From Spirochaetota bacterium (lineage in GTDB: Bacteria > Spirochaetota > Spirochaetia > Treponematales > UBA12059): a stretch of DNA of 18,831 nucleotides. A program made the position numbers and the translations under genes. The notes below the pieces were generated by a model. That model searched no databases and was not told the DNA's origin. It saw nothing but the letters and a program-made list of their open reading frames with translations. The DNA is taken from the NCBI GenBank assembly GCA_022709445.1, contig JAKLIU010000007.1:1-18831 (forward strand), given 5' to 3'. This document shows positions 14,843-18,831 of the stretch, piece after piece. Every line of letters begins with the position of its first letter. Position 1 is the first letter of the stretch.

Positions 14843-15095
14843 GTAGCAGTCCCGGATTGGCTGGTAGCAGTGACGGATCGAGCGGTAGCGACGACCCCTG
14901 ATGATGGTAGCAGGCACAGACCGGCTGGTAGCAGTGAGGGACTGACTGGTAGCAGCGACAGACTGCCTGGTAGCATTGACAGATCGTCTGGTAGCAGTCC
15001 CGGACCGGCTGGTAGCAGTGACAGATCGTCTGGTAGCAGTCCCGGACCGGCTGGTAGCAGTGACAGATCAGCTGGTAGCAGCGATTAAGCGCCCT
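14843..15095. repeat. Twelve-unit tandem array, 21-bp period, core CTGGTAGCAG
   Basis: GTAGCAG cores begin at 14843, 14864, 14885, 14907, 14928, 14949, 14970, 14991, 15012, 15033, 15054 and 15075. Every step is 21 bp except one of 22. The core CTGGTAGCAG is nearly its own reverse complement (CTG-GTAG-CAG). The 14 bases after each core alternate between two types in the best-preserved part: TGACAGATCGTCTG (units 7, 9; unit 11 similar) and TCCCGGACCGGCTG (units 8, 10). The left end is decayed. Because 21 is a multiple of three, long reading frames pass through on both strands, but none has a ribosome binding site or plausible protein. It starts about 150 bp upstream of the NTPase gene. Function unknown; iteron-like or regulator-binding array is an inference from two-turn helical phasing. 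Confidence 0.9.
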
Positions 15096-15103
15096 TTTGA
15101 GCA

Positions 15104-15198
15104 AGGAAGCATCCCGCCACCAAGGTAGTCGCGCCGAACGCGCGACATCGCGGTTCCGCTGTACGGAACCGCGGGTTGGTGAGGAAGAATCCCGCCAC
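15104..15198. other. Compact three-way-junction-like structured element
   Basis: It is bounded by direct copies of AGGAAG-C/A-ATCCCGCCAC (15104-15120 can be read as one, and 15182-15198 as the other, apart from one base and the first position). Inside are two perfect hairpins back to back: GTCGCGC/GCGCGAC with loop CGAAC (15128-15146), and CGCGGTTCCG/CGGAACCGCG with loop CTGTA (15149-15173). An outer stem CACCAA/TTGGTG (15118-15123 with 15176-15181) encloses both. The design resembles a small structured RNA or a recombination/transposition end rather than chance. No flanking reading frame uses it. Confidence 0.6.
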
Positions 15199-15356
15199 AG
15201 AAATGCTTTCGAGCAGCGTCCGTGAACCCGGGAGCATGGGTGGCCGGAAAAACGACCCCCCGCGCCAGCGGAGGGTCGTTTTCCCGGCCAGGACCCATGC
15301 TCAACCCGGTACACGGTCTGTGTTCGCTCATCGAGCATCAGTGGCGGGATTCTTCC
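15183..15356. mobile_element. MITE-like foldback element, 174 bp, perfect 16-bp terminal inverted repeats
   Basis: The ends are GGAAGAATCCCGCCAC (15183-15198) and its exact reverse complement (15341-15356). The arms remain complementary almost throughout: GAGCATGGG (15232-15240) pairs with CCCATGCTC (15294-15302), TGGCCGG (15241-15247) with CCGGCCA (15284-15290), and AAAACGACCC (15249-15258) with GGGTCGTTTT (15273-15282). A loop lies around CGCGCCAGCG. It encodes no protein. Terminal inverted repeats plus a foldback body fit a miniature transposable element or a large structured intergenic repeat. No clear target duplication is seen. A further end copy, GGAAGCATCCCGCCAC (15105-15120), lies upstream in direct orientation. 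The element stops 6 bp before the lptD -35 box. Confidence 0.65.
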
Positions 15357-15362
15357 GGTCCC

Positions 15363-15391
15363 TTTACCGCGCGGCCGCTTCCGGGTATCAT
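15363..15391 (+). promoter_or_regulatory. lptD promoter (leaderless type)
   Basis: TTTACC (15363-15368), 17 bases, TATCAT (15386-15391), then eight bases to ATG 15400. Transcription is expected to begin at or within two bases of the start codon, and there is no Shine-Dalgarno. The -35 box begins just after the foldback element. Confidence 0.55.
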
Positions 15392-15399
15392 TCCCCGGT

Positions 15400-18300
15400 A
15401 TGCAGCGACCACGCGCCGCCGTCACCTGCCTGACCGTCCTCCTCGCGCTGGCCGCGGCGTACCTGCCCGCACAGGAGCCGTCCGCCCCGCCCGGGGACCC
15501 CGTGCCCATCCCTCCCGCGGCCGAACCCGCCGGGGAGGACCTCTTCCTCAGGACCCTTCCCATGGACATCGCCACGGCCGACTGGTACGCATTGGTGGCC
15601 TGGGTGCGCTCCCTGGGATTGCCGGAGACCGGCACGCTGGAGGAACTGCGACGGCGCCTTTACGGGCACTACGGCGTCGAGCCCCCGATTCCCGCGGCGG
15701 GTTCCGGACGGACCGTCACGGTCGAGTCCGCGGACAGGACCGAGTACCTGTCCGCCACCGGGGAGACGGAGGCCACGGTGCGCTTCACCGGCCGCGTGTC
15801 CATCGTCATACGGGACGAGGCCGCGGGCGAGACCATCACCCTGCGGGCCGACGAGGTCCTGCTCAACCGCGACTCGAACCTGCTCTCAGCCCGCGGGGAC
15901 GTGGTCTTCCAGCGCGAGCGGCCGGAGGGCACGGACTGGTTCATGGGAGAGCTCATCGAGCTGGACCTGGACGACCGGAGCGGGCGCTTCCTGGAGGGCC
16001 GCTCCGAGCGGGGCGAGGGAGCCGACGCGCTCACGTTCCGCGCCGGGGACATAGTCAGCAAGGGAGCCGGGGTCCTGTCCTTCCGGGACGGCGTGATCAG
16101 CTCCTGCGACGAGCCGGACCCGCACTACTCGATACGCGCCTCCCGGATCTGGATCCTGGGCGGCAACGAATGGGCCGTGCTCAACGCCACGCTCTCAGTG
16201 GGAGAGATCCCCACGCTCTACCTGCCGTTCTTCTACTACCCGGGCGAGGAAATCGTTTTCCACCCGGTGTTCGGCTACCGCGACCGCGAGGGCCGCCTGG
16301 TCCAGACCACCACCTGGCTCCTGGGCGGGAAACCCGCCGAGGAGGAAGAGATCAGCCTGTTCCGCCTGGCCGCCGGTTCCGCCGAGGAGGAGCGCGAGCT
16401 GCGCGGCGTCTTCCTGCGGTCCACCGGCAAGCCGGCGGAGCGGCCTGGCGGCGACGATTTCATCAAGGTGATGGCCGACCTGTACACGGGCCTGGGCGGG
16501 TTCGCCGGGGCGCAGGGGCGGCTTTCGTCCCTGGGTCCGCTGGGCGGTACGGACTTCTTCCTGGGACTGGGGCTCAGCCGCTCGCTCTTCCCCCTGCCCG
16601 ACGGTTCTTACACGCCCTTCGCCGAGGAGACCGGCTGGGAGAGCGACTGGCACGGCAGCTGGTTCGCCGGCGCGGAGCTTCCCGTCCGGTACGCGCTGGA
16701 ACTGTCCTCCCGCCTCTCCCTGGGTGTCCTGGGCGTCAGTTTTTCGCTGCCCTTCCACGGCGACCCGTTCTTCGACCAGGATTTCCGCAACCGGTCCGAA
16801 GACATGGCCTGGCTCAAGTTCCTCAGGCAGGACGAGGAGGCCAGCCCGCCGGGCAAGCGGACGTCCTTCATAGACCGCGTGGAGGCCCAGCTGGCCGTGC
16901 CCGGATCCATGCTGCCCCCCTGGATGTCCACGCTCGCGCTGAGCCGCCTGTCCACCAGCCTGTCCTGGGCCGCCAAGGCCGCGACGCCCATCCCGGTCAC
17001 GGAGCCGGAGAAGACCCTGCACGATGCCGATCCGTCCAGGGAGTTTTTCTACCCCGACCAGCTGGTGATCCTGGACACGGCCATGGGACTGGGCGGAACC
17101 CTGATCCGCTGGCCCGCCTCCGGGACCCCCGACGCGGCCGCCGGACGCGGACCCTCGGGCCCCGGTTCCGCCGCCACCCCGGATGCCGCTTCCGGCGACT
17201 GGCCGGTTCCCGTGCCGGCCGCGCCCTGGCTGGAAGCCGGGCGACGACCCTGCGGGCGACGACCCTGCGGGCGACGACCCCGAGGGGAACGCCCCCGGGG
17301 GCGACGCCTCGGCGTCCGCGGGAACGGCCGGGGCGCGGGGGGCGGACCTGCCCGGCTTCGTCCCGCCCGACCTGGCTCCGGCCCCCACGGTCGCCGACGC
17401 GGCCGGCGTGACCGTGTCGCTGGCCTGGCAGCTCAACCCGTCCGCGCGCTGGGACCGGCGCTTCCTGGCCGCCACCTGGGACAAGCCCGCGGACATAGAC
17501 TGGCAGCCGCTCTACGAGCTGCGCTCCCTCAAGGCTTCGGGCGGGCTCACCCTGGTGGCGGACGCGGCGGGCGGCGCCCTGGGCCTGAGGCTGGGGCTGA
17601 GCGGATCGACCCAGTTCCAGGACCGGCCGCGGGCCAGCGACGACCCGGCCTACGTCAGCGCCGCGCTGGCGGATTCCTGGGCCCTGCAGGACGCCCAGTA
17701 CCGCGCGGACCGGCTGGGGGCTTCCTTCCAGCTCAAGACGGCGCCCTTCCTCCAGACCTGGCTCCTGGCCCCCACCACCCTCACCTGGACCATGGACGCC
17801 AGCCTGTACGAGTACGCATTCTCCTCCATGGGCCCGGGCAACGTGCCGGAGTACGAGATCCGCACCCTGGAATGGAGCAAGGAGCGGATCAAGGCCCATT
17901 CCCTGGCCCTGTCCCTGGCGGCCAGGCCCGGCGGGCTGGTCCAGACCCTCTCTTTCCAGGCGAGCCTGCCGCCGCTCCTGGATTCCTACACCGGCCGGCT
18001 GGACCTGCGCCTGCCGTTCGGCTCCCTGGGGGCCTCCACCCGCTACGCCCGTCCCGCGGAGGGCGCGGATCTGGCCTGGGATCCCCTGAGTCTCACGCTC
18101 TCCGCGGGAAGGAGCCCCTGGCCGGTCCTGGGCTCGACCTTCATCTGGAACCTGGAGGACGAGCGTGCGTCGTCCCTGTCCGCGCGCGTGTCCTGGGAAG
18201 GCCTGTCCGCCGATCTCGGCTTCCGCCGGGCCATACCCCAGGAGCTGGTCCTGGGCACCGGCTGGCAGCCTTCCGGCGCGGAGGCCTTCATGGCCACCGA

Positions 18301-18831
18301 CCTGTCCCTGGGCTACCAGGGGGAATGGAAGCCGGAGCCCGTCTGGAAGGACCGGGTGGCGTGGACCCTCAAGGCCGGCATCGCCGCCAGGCAGAGCTTC
18401 GTGCGCTTCACGGATTCCATCCTGGACTTCAACCTGTCATTCAGCTTCAAGGTGCACGAGTTCCTGGACCTGCAGTTCTCCTCCTCCTCGCGCAACGCGG
18501 CCCTCTGGCGATACTTCCCCGGCGCCTTCGACCTGCCTCTGGCCGTGGAGCCGCTCAATCCCTTCCTCGACCTCGCCCGGTCCTTCAACTTCTTCGACGA
18601 CGGCTCCGACCGGCGGGCCTCGCTGTTCAAGCTCAAGTCCGTGTCAGTCAAGGCAATCCACTACCTGCACGACTGGGACCTGAGCCTCGAGCTGTCGGTC
18701 AAGCCCGAGCTGGACCAGGACAGCCTCCTGTACCGCTTCGGCACCACCTTCACCTTCCTGACCTCCCCGGTCACCACCGCGACCGACAGGGTGTCGATCG
18801 CTCAGGTCGACGGCGAGGGCGCCAACGACCT
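15400..18831 (+). CDS. lptD: LptD/OstA-family outer-membrane assembly protein (frameshifted, 3' truncated by window)
   Basis: A signal peptide (MQRPRAAVTCLTVLLALAAAYLPA, likely cut before QEP) leads into a periplasmic OstA/LptA-like beta-jellyroll (about residues 105-250: TGRVSIVIRD, ADEVLLNRDSNLLSARGDVVF). Then comes the LptD hallmark segment ISSCDEPDPHYSIRASRI...LNATLSVGEIPTLYLPFFYYPGEE, and a long series of alternating strands typical of a beta-barrel (SSRLSLGVLGVSFSLPF; later LDFNLSFSFKVHEFLDLQFSSSS). LptD normally inserts lipopolysaccharide into the outer leaflet; in spirochaetes without LPS the cargo is uncertain. Frame 1 from 15400 is coding to about 17238; beyond a GDDPA repeat the coding frame is one base later (17240 onward) to the window end, where it is still open. 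Removing one G of GGG at 17239-17241 gives a continuous protein of more than 1140 residues. Confidence 0.8.
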   Translation, partial: MQRPRAAVTCLTVLLALAAAYLPAQEPSAPPGDPVPIPPAAEPAGEDLFLRTLPMDIATADWYALVAWVRSLGLPETGTLEELRRRLYGHYGVEPPIPAAGSGRTVTVESADRTEYLSATGETEATVRFTGRVSIVIRDEAAGETITLRADEVLLNRDSNLLSARGDVVFQRERPEGTDWFMGELIELDLDDRSGRFLEGRSERGEGADALTFRAGDIVSKGAGVLSFRDGVISSCDEPDPHYSIRASRIWILGGNEWAVLNATLSVGEIPTLYLPFFYYPGEEIVFHPVFGYRDREGRLVQTTTWLLGGKPAEEEEISLFRLAAGSAEEERELRGVFLRSTGKPAERPGGDDFIKVMADLYTGLGGFAGAQGRLSSLGPLGGTDFFLGLGLSRSLFPLPDGSYTPFAEETGWESDWHGSWFAGAELPVRYALELSSRLSLGVLGVSFSLPFHGDPFFDQDFRNRSEDMAWLKFLRQDEEASPPGKRTSFIDRVEAQLAVPGSMLPPWMSTLALSRLSTSLSWAAKAATPIPVTEPEKTLHDADPSREFFYPDQLVILDTAMGLGGTLIRWPASGTPDAAAGRGPSGPGSAATPDAASGDWPVPVPAAPWLEAGRRPCGRRPCGRRPRGERPRGRRLGVRGNGRGAGGGPARLRPARPGSGPHGRRRGRRDRVAGLAAQPVRALGPALPGRHLGQARGHRLAAALRAALPQGFGRAHPGGGRGGRRPGPEAGAERIDPVPGPAAGQRRPGLRQRRAGGFLGPAGRPVPRGPAGGFLPAQDGALPPDLAPGPHHPHLDHGRQPVRVRILLHGPGQRAGVRDPHPGMEQGADQGPFPGPVPGGQARRAGPDPLFPGEPAAAPGFLHRPAGPAPAVRLPGGLHPLRPSRGGRGSGLGSPESHALRGKEPLAGPGLDLHLEPGGRACVVPVRARVLGRPVRRSRLPPGHTPGAGPGHRLAAFRRGGLHGHRPVPGLPGGMEAGARLEGPGGVDPQGRHRRQAELRALHGFHPGLQPVIQLQGARVPGPAVLLLLAQRGPLAILPRRLRPASGRGAAQSLPRPRPVLQLLRRRLRPAGLAVQAQVRVSQGNPLPARLGPEPRAVGQARAGPGQPPVPLRHHLHLPDLPGHHRDRQGVDRSGRRRGRQRP
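17239..17241 (+). other. Apparent +1 frameshift in lptD
   Basis: Upstream reading PAAPWLEA and downstream reading GDDPAGDDPAGDDPEG join if one G is dropped here. Continuing the upstream frame gives Arg/Pro-rich nonsense such as GRRPCGRRPRGER. The shift could lie anywhere in the linker 17160-17290. Sequencing or assembly error in a GC-rich repeat is most likely; a real disrupted gene is the alternative. Confidence 0.6.
17240..17284 (+). repeat. Three 15-bp tandem repeats encoding GDDPA/E
   Basis: GGCGACGACCCTGCG at 17240 and 17255 and GGCGACGACCCCGAG at 17270 are 15-bp units that encode acidic GDDPA, GDDPA, GDDPE in the downstream frame of lptD. They lie in a low-complexity linker between two barrel segments. 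The unit is a multiple of three, so gain or loss of a unit would not change frame. Confidence 0.85.

Noticed and set aside
14870..15088. Ser/Gly-rich plus-strand open frame over the array
   Set aside because: It has no ribosome binding site or promoter and is simply the other-strand reading of the repeats.
14843..15095. CRISPR array
   Set aside because: The period is 21 bp, the 'spacers' are 11 bases and themselves repeat, and no cas genes are present.
14691..15635. Upstream extension of the NTPase frame, open for 315 codons through the 21-bp array
   Set aside because: The array unit is a multiple of three so the frame stays open passively. The Cys-Tyr-Gln repeats have no start signal, and GTG 14690 has a proper ribosome binding site.
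15222..17411. Long plus-strand open frame overlapping the lptD start
   Set aside because: Its start lies inside the foldback element, the product is Arg/Pro-rich, and the other frame holds the signal peptide and LptD motifs.

Overview
The window comes from a very GC-rich (roughly 70% by eye), diderm bacterial chromosome, and a spirochaete is the best guess. Three things point that way: an LptD/OstA-type outer-membrane assembly protein follows uvrA (from memory, Treponema pallidum has the same order, TP0514 uvrA and TP0515 LptD-like); the large membrane-anchored class III cyclase has a short TPR-like tail; and there are AT-rich -10 boxes of the type TATCAT inside extremely GC-rich promoters. 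This assignment is inference. No rRNA, tRNA or CRISPR array was seen.

Layout. 1-1590 (+): 3' part of a membrane VWA / glutamine-amidotransferase-like protein cut by the window edge. 1600-2016 (-): a four-helix membrane protein of unknown function, preceded by an array of five 14-bp palindromic units (2068-2137). 2182-5782 (-): an adenylate/guanylate cyclase with a beta-propeller-like ectodomain, translationally coupled to an HSL-family alpha/beta-hydrolase. 5830-6647 (-): a two-gene redox operon, a membrane-anchored FMN-binding protein and a flavodoxin, coupled through ATGA and driven by a good promoter. 6749-7717 (+): an unrecognised, possibly alpha-toroid protein. 7758-8519 (-): an acyl-ACP thioesterase. 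8691-10771 (+): two extended SDR proteins coupled through GTGA. 10814-13636 (+): full-length uvrA. 13716-14690 (-): an orphan P-loop NTPase. 14691-15399: about 700 bp without a gene, packed with a 21-bp tandem array and two foldback elements. 15400 to the end (+): the LptD-like gene, with an apparent one-base frameshift near 17240 and continuing past the window.

The most interesting signals are the non-coding ones. Between uvrA and the LptD gene lie an orphan P-loop NTPase, a 12-unit array with strict 21-bp periodicity whose 10-bp core is nearly palindromic, a compact three-way-junction-like structure, and a 174-bp imperfect inverted repeat with perfect 16-bp ends that stops 6 bp short of the lptD -35 box. 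Separately, four genes (cyclase, 6749 gene, uvrA, lptD) have a -10 box only 6-9 nt before the ATG and no Shine-Dalgarno sequence, while genes with more distant or no visible promoters do have one. This suggests a class of leaderless transcripts.

How the genes may work together: the FMN-binding protein and flavodoxin probably form an electron-transfer pair. The cyclase would convert an external or periplasmic signal into a cyclic nucleotide. The thioesterase, SDRs and hydrolase suggest acyl/lipid or envelope metabolism, and LptD belongs to the outer membrane. No single pathway joins them all.
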